This document shows positions 37,274 through 46,720 of a stretch of 64,000 bases of DNA, one piece after another. The DNA lies in the NCBI GenBank assembly GCA_913058345.1, contig CAJXQR010000006.1, positions 124,001 to 188,000 of the forward strand. The letters run 5' to 3'. The DNA comes from an uncultured Gammaproteobacteria bacterium (GTDB lineage: Bacteria > Pseudomonadota > Gammaproteobacteria > Pseudomonadales > Porticoccaceae). Each line of letters opens with the position of its first letter. The first letter of the stretch is position 1. The position numbers were made by a program, and so were the translations under genes. The notes beneath the pieces were generated by a model, which made no database searches, was not told the DNA's origin, and was given only the letters and a program-made list of their open reading frames with translations.

Positions 37274-39430
37274 ATGAAAACACCTCACCTTTTTATGCGC
37301 TGCTTAACTCTGCTGAGCCTGCAGCCCATGTGTGTCCTGGCTGAAGAACTCCGCGTCGATACACTACAGGAAAATGCATTACAGGAAGTTGTGGTCACCG
37401 CGACCTTTCGCGAACTCGATATTCTCACCGTGCCTGCCAGTTTGACCGTGCTCGACCAGCAAATCATCGCCGAGCGTGGGGGGGAACATCTGCAAGATAT
37501 TCTCAACGCGGCTCCCAATGTTAATTTCGCCAGCGGTGCCTCGCGAGGACGATATCTGCAAATTCGAGGTATTGGTGAGCGCAGCCAATTTGTCGACCCA
37601 GTCAATCCTTCTGTCGGTATGTTGATTGACGATGTTGACGTGAGTGGCATGGGTGGTGCGGCAACTTTATTTGACGTGCAGCAGGTGGAAATTCTGCGTG
37701 GTCCCCAGGGGACCCGCTTCGGTGCGAATGCCCTGGCAGGTATGGTCAATATTCGCTCCAATGATCCGACTGAAGCGTTTGAAGCTCTTGTCAGCTCGGG
37801 TTATGGGAGCTACGACAGCTGGAATATGGGTGCTGTGGTCAGCGGGCCATTGGCTGAAGGTTTGTTGGGGCGCCTGGCTGTCCAGCAAAAGCGCAGTGAT
37901 GGTTATATTGATAATGATTTCCTCGGCCGGGACAATACGAATAATATTGATGAGCTGAGTACGCGGGGCAAATTGCGTTGGCTAGTGAATGAGGATTTAA
38001 GTATTGACCTCACTGCTTTTTATGTCGATATCAACAACGGCTACGATGCCTTTTCGCTCGACAATACACGCCATACCTTATCCGATCAGCCCGGTCATGA
38101 CCGACAGGAAACGACGGCCTTTGCGCTATCGAGTACCTGGATGGGACATCACGCGTTCGAACTGAAAACGCTTGTGAGCTGGTCTGACTCCAACCTTGAA
38201 TACAGTTATGACGAAGATTGGAGCTACAGCGGTCTTTGCGCCGGCACAGCCTGCGATGGCTGGGAGTACTCTTCTACGGATCACTATCGCCGCGACCGCG
38301 ATGCCAGTCGGGTTGAAATGCGCTTTACCTCAACTGAGGCCGGTCAGTTGATGGGCCATACCGATTGGGTCGCGGGTGTCTATTTTGACCAGAAAGATGA
38401 AGACCTAAAGCGGACATTTTTCGATTGGGCGCTGTATAGCCCAGCAGAGTTTGATAGTCGCTATGAGACTGAAAACCTTGCCTTCTACGGACAATTGTCG
38501 ACGCTCTTGAGTGAGCGTTTGACGCTGACCCTGGGGGGACGCTGGGAGCGCTTCGAGGCAGATTATAAAGACAATCGCGCCGTGAAGGCTTCACCGGATG
38601 ATGACCTGTGGGGAGGACAGATCAGTCTCGAATACAGCCTTGACCACAATACTCTGGTTTATGGTCTAGTGTCTCGGGGCTACAAAGCGGGCAGTGTAAA
38701 TGGCGAAGCTGTGGGCCGGGCAGCGAGTAACGGTTTTACCCCCTCTGTTATTTCTTTTTTGAATGAGCGCCTGGAGTTCGATACCGAAACCTTGCTGAAT
38801 TATGAGTTGGGTTTAAAAGGTCGTTATTTCGATGACACAGTGCAGTTGAGAGTGGCAGCCTTTTTTATGGACCGCGACGATATGCAATTGAAAGGCTGGT
38901 ACAACGAAGGGCCTACCTTTGTCGATTACATCGATAACGCTGCCAGTGGCGAAAATATTGGGCTCGAGCTTGAGGCTCTATGGCAGTTAAACCCACAACT
39001 GGAGTTGTTTCTCAATATTGCCTGGCTCGACACTGAAATTGAAAACTTTACAGTCAAAGGCGCTAGCGGCCTACTTGACAAAAGTGGCCGTGAACAGGCT
39101 CACGCCCCGAATTATCAATTTAATATCGGCGGACGGTTTGACTTTGGAGATGGATTCTATGCCCGTCTTGAAGCCGAAGGTAAAGACGCCTTTTACTTCT
39201 CCGACAGCCATGATCAGCAATCTGATAGTTACGAGTTATTCAATGCCAGTTTTGGCTATCAAAGCTTACACTGGGATATAACACTATGGGCACGCAATCT
39301 CACCGACGAAGATTACGCGACTCGCGGCTTTTATTTTGGCAATGATCCCCGTACGTTTTTTGCTGATGAAGAGTACGTACAGTATGGCGAGCCACGCGTT
39401 GTTGGCGCTAATGCGACGTACCGCTTTTAA
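37274..39430 (+). CDS. TonB-dependent outer-membrane receptor for thiamine (Omr1-like)
   Basis: A 718-residue receptor with signal peptide (MKTPHLFMRCLTLLSL..., cleaved near VLAEE), a TonB-box-like 'LQEVVVTATFRE', a plug domain ('ILNAAPNVNFASGASRGRYLQIRGIGERSQF', 'VEILRGPQGTRFGANALAGMVNI') and a 22-strand barrel ending in 'VVGANATYRF'. Ligand assignment to thiamine or its phosphates rests on the TPP riboswitch and the salvage genes that follow; such riboswitch-linked receptors have been called Omr1. The start is placed at ATG 37274 after GGAGA. Confidence 0.88.
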   Translation: MKTPHLFMRCLTLLSLQPMCVLAEELRVDTLQENALQEVVVTATFRELDILTVPASLTVLDQQIIAERGGEHLQDILNAAPNVNFASGASRGRYLQIRGIGERSQFVDPVNPSVGMLIDDVDVSGMGGAATLFDVQQVEILRGPQGTRFGANALAGMVNIRSNDPTEAFEALVSSGYGSYDSWNMGAVVSGPLAEGLLGRLAVQQKRSDGYIDNDFLGRDNTNNIDELSTRGKLRWLVNEDLSIDLTAFYVDINNGYDAFSLDNTRHTLSDQPGHDRQETTAFALSSTWMGHHAFELKTLVSWSDSNLEYSYDEDWSYSGLCAGTACDGWEYSSTDHYRRDRDASRVEMRFTSTEAGQLMGHTDWVAGVYFDQKDEDLKRTFFDWALYSPAEFDSRYETENLAFYGQLSTLLSERLTLTLGGRWERFEADYKDNRAVKASPDDDLWGGQISLEYSLDHNTLVYGLVSRGYKAGSVNGEAVGRAASNGFTPSVISFLNERLEFDTETLLNYELGLKGRYFDDTVQLRVAAFFMDRDDMQLKGWYNEGPTFVDYIDNAASGENIGLELEALWQLNPQLELFLNIAWLDTEIENFTVKGASGLLDKSGREQAHAPNYQFNIGGRFDFGDGFYARLEAEGKDAFYFSDSHDQQSDSYELFNASFGYQSLHWDITLWARNLTDEDYATRGFYFGNDPRTFFADEEYVQYGEPRVVGANATYRF

Positions 39431-39477
39431 GTGTACTGGTATCAATACGCAGTCTAATCATTAGGAGGTAAATCATT

Positions 39478-39726
39478 ATGTTACTTAGTGCAGAAATCAG
39501 TATGTATCCCCTGGCGGAAAATTATATTCCACCAATTGATGCCTTTATCGAAAAACTAAATAGTTACGCCGGTTTGCAGATTGAAACTTTCCCGACCTGC
39601 ACAGTGATTACGGGTGAGCAAGAGAAGGTAATGAAGGCGCTACAAGACGCCATGGTGTGGAGTCATGAGAAATATGGCAAGGCGATTTTTGTGACTAAAT
39701 TTATTCTCGATTACGAGGCCCTTTGA
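39478..39726 (+). CDS. YkoF-like thiamine-binding protein
   Basis: An 82-residue single-domain protein of the thiamine-binding/MTH1187-YkoF family: 'LSAEISMYPLAENYIPPIDAFIEKL' and 'TFPTCTVITGEQEKVMKALQDAM', a ferredoxin-like fold that forms dimers or tetramers. Homologues bind thiamine or its pyrimidine moiety. TAGGAGGT gives a strong ribosome site. The next gene begins directly after its stop (TGAGTG). Confidence 0.82.
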   Translation: MLLSAEISMYPLAENYIPPIDAFIEKLNSYAGLQIETFPTCTVITGEQEKVMKALQDAMVWSHEKYGKAIFVTKFILDYEAL

Positions 39727-40374
39727 GTGCTCGATTTTTTAAGCACCGCTCAGCAGCAATTGCTCGCCACTTCGGCCTGGGAGTTGGTCGCTGTACTACT
39801 GGCCATTGCCTATCTCTTATTGGCATTGCGAGAAAATAGTCTCTGTTGGTATTGTGCTTTTGCCAGTACAGCAATTTTCACCGCCCTGTTCTGGAATGTC
39901 AGTTTACTGATGGAGTCGGCTCTTAATGTCTATTACATGGTCATGGCCGTTTACGGCTGGTGGCAATGGCGGGGTCGTAAGGAGGCCGTTAATAAGCCCG
40001 ATAAAAAAGCTATCGAGATAAGTGCCTGGCCATTGCGAAATCATTTGTTGGCCTGGGGGCTTATCGCCGGCCTGACCCTAGTATCGGGCAGCTTGCTAGT
40101 CCACACCACCGCGGCAGCTCTGCCTTATTTTGATTCTTTTACCACCTGGGCTAGTGTGCTGACAACCTGGATGGTGACGCAAAAAATTCTTGAAAACTGG
40201 CTCTACTGGATTGTTATCGATGCTGTTTCCATTTTTCTCTATGTCGACCGAGGTCTATATTTGACATCGCTTTTATTTTTCGCCTATGTGATTATTGTAG
40301 CGTTTGGCTTTTTTGCATGGCGTAAGCGTATGGCTGCGGATAAGTCAGAGGGCTTGGCAGCATTAAGCCGATAA
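39727..40374 (+). CDS. pnuT: Thiamine transporter PnuT (PnuC family)
   Basis: A 215-residue inner-membrane protein with about seven hydrophobic helices and the PnuC-family block 'NVYYMVMAVYGWWQWRG' followed by 'ENWLYWIVIDAVSIFLYVDRGLYLTS'. PnuC-type carriers take up nicotinamide riboside; those controlled by TPP riboswitches (PnuT) take up thiamine, which is then trapped by phosphorylation. The GTG start abuts the preceding stop. The kinase gene follows after 88 bases. Confidence 0.88.
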   Translation: MLDFLSTAQQQLLATSAWELVAVLLAIAYLLLALRENSLCWYCAFASTAIFTALFWNVSLLMESALNVYYMVMAVYGWWQWRGRKEAVNKPDKKAIEISAWPLRNHLLAWGLIAGLTLVSGSLLVHTTAAALPYFDSFTTWASVLTTWMVTQKILENWLYWIVIDAVSIFLYVDRGLYLTSLLFFAYVIIVAFGFFAWRKRMAADKSEGLAALSR

Positions 40375-40462
40375 TAAGGGAAGATAGCTGTCGATAGGTG
40401 TGGATAAGAGCTATCACCAATTGATACATCGTTACTGATGGAAAACTGGATAACAATAAGCA

Positions 40463-41248
40463 ATGCCACTTTCTCGTGCGATTCGAAGTGCTTTTGATAC
40501 CTGGCCCCAGTGGCGCCTGGCACTGGACTCTCCACCGGTTATTATTCGTCGCTTGCCGGGCGGCTTGACCAACCAACATTACTTGCTCAAAGCCGGTGGC
40601 TTAAGAGTAGTAATGCGCATTAATAATCCCGATACAGCACGTCTGGGTATCGATCGACAGCGCGAACAAATAATTCTCGAACGGATTAGTGGTAAACCTT
40701 TCGCCCCTACGGTTTTTTACTGCGAACCACAGCAGGGGGTGCTAGTGACTCAGTATGTGGAGGGCCGTCAATGGCAGCCCGATAGTCTGGACAACCCACG
40801 AAAGATTGACAGCTTGCTTGAATTAATCAAGCAGATACATGGAGTGAGTACCGGCATCCCCCGTTTTGATTACAGCGCCCATGTGCGCAACTACTGGCAT
40901 CGCTTGCGCGAAAGCGATCAACCCTTTCCGATGAGCGCTCAACGTTTGTACCGCAGTATCGAATCTCGGTTGTCGGCTTTTCAGGCGGCGATTCAGCAGC
41001 CTGTGCTTTGCCACCATGATTTAACCCCCGCCAATATTATTGAAAATGTCAGTGGGCAATTAATCGTTCTCGACTGGGAGTACGCTGGTGCAGGTCTGCC
41101 TTTGATCGAGGCTATTGGCGCTAGTCGCTATTGGCAAAATATTGCCTTTAGCGAGCGTATACTCGAGCACGATGAGGATAATGAAGCCTTAGAGCTGGCC
41201 GGTGAAATTGTTGATTTTTATGAGCAAGTCTGGCGATATTTACGGTGA
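40463..41248 (+). CDS. Thiamine-kinase-like phosphotransferase
   Basis: A 261-residue APH/choline-kinase fold protein: 'PGGLTNQHYLLKAGGLRVVMRI' (glycine-rich loop and Lys/Arg region), the catalytic loop 'LCHHDLTPANIIENV' (HHDxxxxN) and the metal site 'LIVLDWEYAGAGLPLIEA'. E. coli ThiK (YcfN) has this fold and makes thiamine monophosphate. The position behind PnuT and a TPP riboswitch supports thiamine as substrate, completing uptake and trapping. Other small amino alcohols remain possible. It is the last gene of the operon. Confidence 0.8.
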   Translation: MPLSRAIRSAFDTWPQWRLALDSPPVIIRRLPGGLTNQHYLLKAGGLRVVMRINNPDTARLGIDRQREQIILERISGKPFAPTVFYCEPQQGVLVTQYVEGRQWQPDSLDNPRKIDSLLELIKQIHGVSTGIPRFDYSAHVRNYWHRLRESDQPFPMSAQRLYRSIESRLSAFQAAIQQPVLCHHDLTPANIIENVSGQLIVLDWEYAGAGLPLIEAIGASRYWQNIAFSERILEHDEDNEALELAGEIVDFYEQVWRYLR

Positions 41249-41390
41249 TCAGTTTCTGAGTAACAACCGCTAACACTGAGGTCTACTCCTTTCCTGGTGG
41301 ATTTTGGTGCTGTCAATAGTTGCTTATTTCAACTGCAAAAGGTTGAATGCGGGTTTAAAAATTATTTATCCAAGAATCAGGGGAGTAGAA

Positions 41391-42575
41391 ATGCAGCCAT
41401 TAGAAGGCGTTCGAATAATTGAAGTCACAACCAATGCTTCTGGGCCATTGGCGACGGGTCTGTTGGCCGATCAGGGTGCAGATGTGATTCGACTGGAAAC
41501 TATCGAAGTCGGGGATCCATCGCGCCATGTTGGTGGGGTTCGCGGTGGTGTTACGGGTTACAACGGCTACATGAATCGTAATAAGCGTTCCATTGCCGTG
41601 GATTTAAAGGATGAGGGCGTGAGACCTTTTATCTACGATTTAATTAAAACGGCTGACGTCTTCGTGCAGAATTCCCGCCCCGGCGCACTTGAGCGCTCGG
41701 GCTATGGCTTTGATGAGCTACATAAAGTCAATCCGGATCTTATCTATTTGTCTATCTCAGGCTTCGGCCCCGATGGCCCCGCCGCAGGCTTGCGTGTTTA
41801 TGACCCGATTATTCAGGGTGCCTCTGGCTTTGCTCACGCTCAGGGCGTAGGCGGCGATGCCCCCGAATTAGTGAAGACCATTGCCAGTGACAAAATTGCC
41901 GCATACACCGCAGCCCAGGCCATTTCATCGGCCCTGTTTGCCCGTGAGCGCGGCACCGTTGGCGGACATAAAATTGATGTCTCCATGCTCGATGCCAGTT
42001 TGGCTTTTCTGTGGGCCGACGTGTACTGGAATCACAGTTTTGTCGGTGATGAGGGCTTCCAGCCCAAGCCTCTCATCTCTGAATTTTACCGCGTCGTGAA
42101 AACGGCAGATAGCTACGTCACCACGATTATCGTTGGTGATGTCGAGTTTAAAGGTGCTTGCAAGGCTCTCGATATGCCTGAATTACTGGAAGACTCTCGT
42201 TTCAATACGCTGGTTGAACGCTTTACCAATTACAGCCTAATGCTCAATGTCATTGAGAAGAAAGCCGTCTCTTTCACAAGTGCCGATTTAGTGGCTCGCT
42301 TGGCCGCTGAGGGCGTTCCCTGCGGGGCGATCAGTACTTTTGACGAAGTATTAGAAGACCCGCTAGTCGCCCATTCTGGCTCTATTATCGAATACGATCA
42401 TCCCCGTGGTGGACGCATGCGCCAGGCGCGCCCCCCAGCTATATTTAATGATGAGCCTGCTGGCGTGCGTATGCCATCGCCGGCACTGGGTGAGCACACT
42501 GATGAGCTGTTGGGGTCGATTGGCTGTAGTGCTGATGAGTTGGCCAGTCTGCGTAAATCTGGGGCGATTGCCTGA
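41391..42575 (+). CDS. CaiB/BaiF family (type III) CoA transferase
   Basis: A 394-residue family III CoA transferase: 'PLEGVRIIEVTTNASGPLATGLLADQGADVIRLE', 'NRNKRSIAVDLKDEG', 'VQNSRPGALERSGYGFDEL' and 'LIYLSISGFGPDGP'. These move CoA between carboxylic acids through an Asp thioester; the Asp of 'RVYDPIIQGASGF' is the expected nucleophile. The start is ATG 41391 after GGGGAG; upstream in-frame residues are not conserved. Substrate unknown; probably activates an organic acid for beta-oxidation. Confidence 0.9.
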   Translation: MQPLEGVRIIEVTTNASGPLATGLLADQGADVIRLETIEVGDPSRHVGGVRGGVTGYNGYMNRNKRSIAVDLKDEGVRPFIYDLIKTADVFVQNSRPGALERSGYGFDELHKVNPDLIYLSISGFGPDGPAAGLRVYDPIIQGASGFAHAQGVGGDAPELVKTIASDKIAAYTAAQAISSALFARERGTVGGHKIDVSMLDASLAFLWADVYWNHSFVGDEGFQPKPLISEFYRVVKTADSYVTTIIVGDVEFKGACKALDMPELLEDSRFNTLVERFTNYSLMLNVIEKKAVSFTSADLVARLAAEGVPCGAISTFDEVLEDPLVAHSGSIIEYDHPRGGRMRQARPPAIFNDEPAGVRMPSPALGEHTDELLGSIGCSADELASLRKSGAIA

Positions 42576-42750
42576 AAACGGCGAATGTTGTTCTGGTTTG
42601 AAGCCGGTTAAACAGGCATGGCTGAAAGATTCAGCCAATACGATTGTCCTTATGCTAGCCGGGGCTATTGAAGCTTCGTCAACCATTTAGCTGGACTTTA
42701 TTATTGACGAAGCCGATTGTTGTTCGTGTAATCAGTTAAAATACACACCA

Positions 42751-43335
42751 ATGATTATCTGGGGCGATGACGTGGACAATGAGGCACAGGAGTTAGAAAA
42801 CGCTGTGTCTGTTGAGAAAGTCCGTCGCTGGCTGCAGGAAGTTGTGATTGCTCATAACTTCTGCCCCTTTGCCCAGCGTGAATTCGATGCGGGACGCGTG
42901 CGGTACCGTGTTCTGGAGGGACGTAAAAGCAAAGAAGCCATTGCCGCGTTGCTCGATGAGCTGCATTTTCTTGATGAGCACGCTGACACCGAAACGACAT
43001 TATTGGTACTTGTCGATGGTTGGGGTGATTTCTATGACTATCTGGCCCTGCTGGACAGGGCACAGCAAGCATTGGAAGATGCCGGTTTTGAAGGTGTTTA
43101 TCAGCTGGCGAGTTTTCACCCCAACTATATTTTCGCCGACGAGGCAGTAGATGATGCCTCTAACTATACCAATCGCTCCCCATTGCCTTTACTACATCTT
43201 CTACGTGAAAGCAGCATTGAACGGGCTATCGCTAATGACCCCGATGTAGACCTCATCCCCGAGCGCAATAAACAATTAGCGCGTGCTAAAGGTGCTGCTT
43301 TTTGGCGTAGCTTGTTAGCCAATATACATTCTTAG
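42751..43335 (+). CDS. DUF1415 family protein
   Basis: A 194-residue soluble protein. 'VRRWLQEVVIAHNFCPFAQREFDAGRVRY', 'VDGWGDFYDYLALLDRAQQAL', 'YQLASFHPNYIFADE' and 'NRSPLPLLHLLRE' are the conserved blocks of DUF1415. The invariant Cys in NFCPFA and the His in FHPNY might be functional. No function is established that I know of. It lies 55 bases before the DEAD-box helicase gene on the same strand. Confidence 0.82.
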   Translation: MIIWGDDVDNEAQELENAVSVEKVRRWLQEVVIAHNFCPFAQREFDAGRVRYRVLEGRKSKEAIAALLDELHFLDEHADTETTLLVLVDGWGDFYDYLALLDRAQQALEDAGFEGVYQLASFHPNYIFADEAVDDASNYTNRSPLPLLHLLRESSIERAIANDPDVDLIPERNKQLARAKGAAFWRSLLANIHS

Positions 43336-43390
43336 TTTTCTTAGACAGTGTTTAGATGATTTTTTTACCGTATTTTAAAGGGGGTTTGGA

Positions 43391-44959
43391 ATGTTAAAAG
43401 ATGTGAATCTGCATCACGGCTTGAAGGGAGCCTTAGTTGCGATGAAACTGGCCGAACCTACCGCTGTTCAAGCACAGGTAATTCCCGAGGCGTTATCCGG
43501 GCGCGACCTTCTGGTCAGTGCCAAGACTGGTAGCGGTAAAACCCTCGCTTATTTAATTCCCAGTGTTCAGCGTATTCTGACAGAACAGCAGCCAGGGGAT
43601 GCGGGTACTTTGGTGCTGATTTTAGTGCCGACTCGAGAGCTCGCTCGACAGGTGGAAAAACATTTTGCCCCGCTGGGTAAAAACACGGGTTTGCAGGCAG
43701 GGGTGATTATCGGCGGTAGCGATTTTAAATATCAAAAATCGATTCTGCGTAAAAACCCGGAGTTTATTATTGCTACACCGGGTCGTTTGGTGGAACTGAT
43801 CAAAATTGGTAGCGTTGATTTACAGGCCTTGCAAACTCTGGTGATTGACGAAGCAGATCATATGCTCGATATGGGCTTTCGTGCGGATGTGCTGACTATC
43901 GTCGAGGCCTGCGCCCCCTCCCGGCAAACGCTACTGCTCTCTGCCACGCTTCGACACAGTGGTGTGACGCGTATCGCCAGCGAGATCCTTAAAGACGCGA
44001 CACAGATTACAGTGGGTAGTGAGCGCAGTCGTCATGTGCATATTCATCAACAGGTGATATTGAGCGACGACAAAAGTCACAAAGAAAAGCTATTAGTTCA
44101 CTTGCTCAATACTAAAGCCGGTGTGGATACAGGGCTGGCCAGAAAAAAAGCTACTGAACAGCAAGCCGTCTTACCCATTGAGAGAGCTGATACTGATGAG
44201 TCGGCAGTAACAGAAAGCAAGGTCAAGTCTCCCTGGGCAAATGCAACAGTGAAAGTGAGACCCCGGCAGGATGATGTTGAAGATGGCCGCTCTGAACAGA
44301 CAGCACTTAAAAAAGACAGTGAGATCGTTCAAGTTCAATCGCCAGAAGGCCTTAGAAAAACGCTCGTTTTTACAAATAAACGGGTGACTGCCGATCAGTT
44401 AAGCGCCTTGCTGCGTTACCATAAATTCCATGCTGGCGTACTGCACGGAGAGCTAAGCCAGGAAGAGCGCAACTTTATGGTTGCCCAGTTTGCCGAGGGA
44501 AAAATTAAAGTGCTGGTGGCCAGCGATGTTGCGGCGCGAGGCTTGGATGTCAAAGATATTGATACGGTGATCAACTTTGATTTCCCCCGAAGTGTCGATG
44601 ACTACATTCACCGCATAGGCCGCACGGGGAGAGCGGGGCGGGAGGGCATGGCGATTTCTTTTGTGAGTGCGAATGACTGGAACTTAATGGCGGCTATTGA
44701 ACGCTATACCGAGACAGCCTTTGAACGACGGACTCTGAAGAATCTAAAAGCAAAATTTACAGGTCCCAAAAAACTCAAATCGAACGGTAAGGCGGCGGGT
44801 AAGAAAAAGAAGGTTAAAGGGCAGGACAAAAAAGCCAGTCGACACCGCAATACTAAAAATAAAGGTAAGCGTAGAACTAAAGTTGATGGAGCAGGGGCAG
44901 GCCAGCCGTCAGTCAATGATGGCCTATCGCCCTTAAAGAAGAAGATGCCCAGCCCATAA
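43391..44959 (+). CDS. DEAD-box RNA helicase with an 80-residue insertion
   Basis: A 522-residue ATP-dependent RNA helicase. Q motif near 20-30, motif I AKTGSGKT (44-51), Ia PTRELARQ, II DEAD (153-156), III SAT (184-186), then in the second RecA domain 'KTLVFTNKR', 'VLHGELSQEERNFMVAQF', 'VASDVAARGLDVKD' and 'HRIGRTGRAGREG'. Between 'KEKLLVHLLNTKAG' and 'LRKTLVFTNKR' there are about 80 extra hydrophilic residues (about 241-320), where helicases of this type normally join directly. The C-terminal tail (about 465-510) is strongly basic and should bind RNA. Probably assists ribosome assembly or RNA turnover. Confidence 0.9.
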   Translation: MLKDVNLHHGLKGALVAMKLAEPTAVQAQVIPEALSGRDLLVSAKTGSGKTLAYLIPSVQRILTEQQPGDAGTLVLILVPTRELARQVEKHFAPLGKNTGLQAGVIIGGSDFKYQKSILRKNPEFIIATPGRLVELIKIGSVDLQALQTLVIDEADHMLDMGFRADVLTIVEACAPSRQTLLLSATLRHSGVTRIASEILKDATQITVGSERSRHVHIHQQVILSDDKSHKEKLLVHLLNTKAGVDTGLARKKATEQQAVLPIERADTDESAVTESKVKSPWANATVKVRPRQDDVEDGRSEQTALKKDSEIVQVQSPEGLRKTLVFTNKRVTADQLSALLRYHKFHAGVLHGELSQEERNFMVAQFAEGKIKVLVASDVAARGLDVKDIDTVINFDFPRSVDDYIHRIGRTGRAGREGMAISFVSANDWNLMAAIERYTETAFERRTLKNLKAKFTGPKKLKSNGKAAGKKKKVKGQDKKASRHRNTKNKGKRRTKVDGAGAGQPSVNDGLSPLKKKMPSP

Positions 44960-44980
44960 CTGTCTCTTTTGGTTGGTGGG

Positions 44981-46057
44981 TTAAATTTCGGGTTCGGCGT
45001 ATTCGCCCATAATATCGATAATTTCAGGGACTACAGACATAAAATGGCCGGTTAATCGGGGGTCAAAGTGCTTACCACTTTCTCTGCTGATGAAGTTTAA
45101 GGCGTCGGGTAGCTCCCAGGCTTTTTTATAGGGGCGCACCGAGGTCAGGGCATCAAATACATCAGCGAGAGCTGTAATGCGTGCCATTATAGGAATGGCT
45201 TCCCCTTCCAGCCGGTTAGGGTAGCCAGTGCCATCCCATTTTTCATGGTGTGACAGGCAAATTTCTCTCGCCGTTGTCAGTAGTGTCGATTCATCGCCTT
45301 TTAGTATGTCGGCGCCTATTTGTGAATGGGTCTGCATGATTTGCCATTCATCTGGACTCAGCTTGCCGGGTTTTTGCAAAATGTGATCGGGGATTCCGAT
45401 CTTGCCAATATCGTGCATAGGCGCTGCGTTGAGCAAAAGTTCGCATTGAGCCGAGTTCATGCCACTGGCGTTGGCCACGAGTGAAGCAATCTTGCTCATG
45501 CGTATAATATGTAGACCCGTTTCATTGTCGCGGTATTCTGCAGCGCGGCCCAAGCGGCGTACTACCTCAAGCCGTGAATCAAGCAATTCTTGCGTTCGCT
45601 TGTGTACTTCGCTTTCCAAAAGCTGGTTTTGGTGATGCATATAAGCTTGCGCACGTCGGACTTCGAGGAGGTTGCGGATGCGTGACAAGAGCTCATGGGT
45701 GTCGAACGGTTTGACAACATAATCAAGAGCCAGGCTATCGAGTGCCTGGTGGCGATAATCGCGGTCTGTTTGGGCGCTCAACACCAACACCACCGGCCGT
45801 TCAGCCCCGAGGGTTTTGAGTTGCTCCATCACTTCGTAGCCATCCATGTAGGGCATGTTGATATCAAGTAAAACGAGATCGATCGCTCGGCTGGTACACA
45901 GCTCCATAACCTCGCGTGGGTCCTGCGTGGAAACGAGGTTTTTATACTCCGATACGCCCAGCAAAGTCTCCAGCAATTTTACATTCGCCGCCTCATCATC
46001 GACGATGAGAATGTTCATTGACTTCAGGTCGACTAAGTTTGGGTGGTTTTGTTCCAT
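44981..46057 (-). CDS. Response regulator with HD-GYP c-di-GMP phosphodiesterase domain
   Basis: A 358-residue regulator: receiver (about 14-130; phospho-Asp in LLDINMPYMDG), a coiled linker, then HD-GYP (about 165-340) with 'HIIRMS', the HD pair in 'APMHDIGKIGIPDHIL', 'HHEKWDGTGYP' (HHExxxGxGYP) and 'ADVFDALTSVRPYKKAW'. All metal ligands appear present, so it probably breaks down cyclic di-GMP when phosphorylated. No cognate kinase is adjacent. It converges on the helicase gene (22-base gap). Confidence 0.92.
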   Translation of the reverse strand: MEQNHPNLVDLKSMNILIVDDEAANVKLLETLLGVSEYKNLVSTQDPREVMELCTSRAIDLVLLDINMPYMDGYEVMEQLKTLGAERPVVLVLSAQTDRDYRHQALDSLALDYVVKPFDTHELLSRIRNLLEVRRAQAYMHHQNQLLESEVHKRTQELLDSRLEVVRRLGRAAEYRDNETGLHIIRMSKIASLVANASGMNSAQCELLLNAAPMHDIGKIGIPDHILQKPGKLSPDEWQIMQTHSQIGADILKGDESTLLTTAREICLSHHEKWDGTGYPNRLEGEAIPIMARITALADVFDALTSVRPYKKAWELPDALNFISRESGKHFDPRLTGHFMSVVPEIIDIMGEYAEPEI

Positions 46058-46720
46058 CGCTATTTAAGAGTTTATGTTAGTTATGAGTTTAGGTCAGTTT
46101 GCGAGCATTCTAATTGTTTTTACATAATAACTGTTATTGTTTAGCCCTGTTTTGTTAGCTGGTTCCGCTATCAGAGCACGGTGATTGAAACAGCTTGAAG
46201 ACTGTAATTTAGGCTTGATTGAACTTGTCGTAGAAGAGCTGATAGAGGCAGAGCTATTAACGCCTTCAAACTGCCATTTCGTCGGGTTGGTGTTGACGAT
46301 TCTCACTTTGGCCTCTATCCCTGGCAATAAAACGGGCGTTACTGCAGGTCATGTAAGGTAACAGCTGCTCTTCGAGGCAGGGGACTTATTGCCTATCAGT
46401 AAAAGCCTATGGACTCGTGCAAAAGAGTATTGAATGGCACTTTGAGAGCAATAAAGAAATCGGTGTTTTGGGAGATTTCAAGAAAATTATGTAAGTGAGG
46501 AAGTTTTTAATCTGTCTTGGGCTGTGATCAATCTTGAGGACATTTAAAGGTCTTCCTCTTAGACCGCTGTTGTTTCTCTGCAAAGCCCATTCATGATTGG
46601 TCTATAGCTGCCTCGTTTCCTTTTTGCTTGTTCGAGGGATACTTTTAGTGTTTCAATCTACGCGTCCCGTGCAGGTCAGCACTTCAAATAATCGAGCTGT
46701 CCGGTAGCGAAATTGTCCGT
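46058..46720. other. Long intergenic gap between two minus-strand genes
   Basis: 663 bases between the Cache chemoreceptor and the HD-GYP gene. It is AT-rich near 46080-46160. A minus-strand frame (46094-46327) codes for a Ser/Asn/Thr-rich low-complexity product without a good ribosome site, and I do not accept it. I see no RNA gene or clear terminator. The promoter of the HD-GYP gene must lie near its right-hand... downstream-coordinate end, close to 46060-46130. Confidence 0.3.

Noticed and set aside
46094-46327. Minus-strand frame of 77 codons in the gap before the HD-GYP gene
   Set aside because: Low-complexity Ser/Asn/Thr product, no ribosome site and no recognisable domain.
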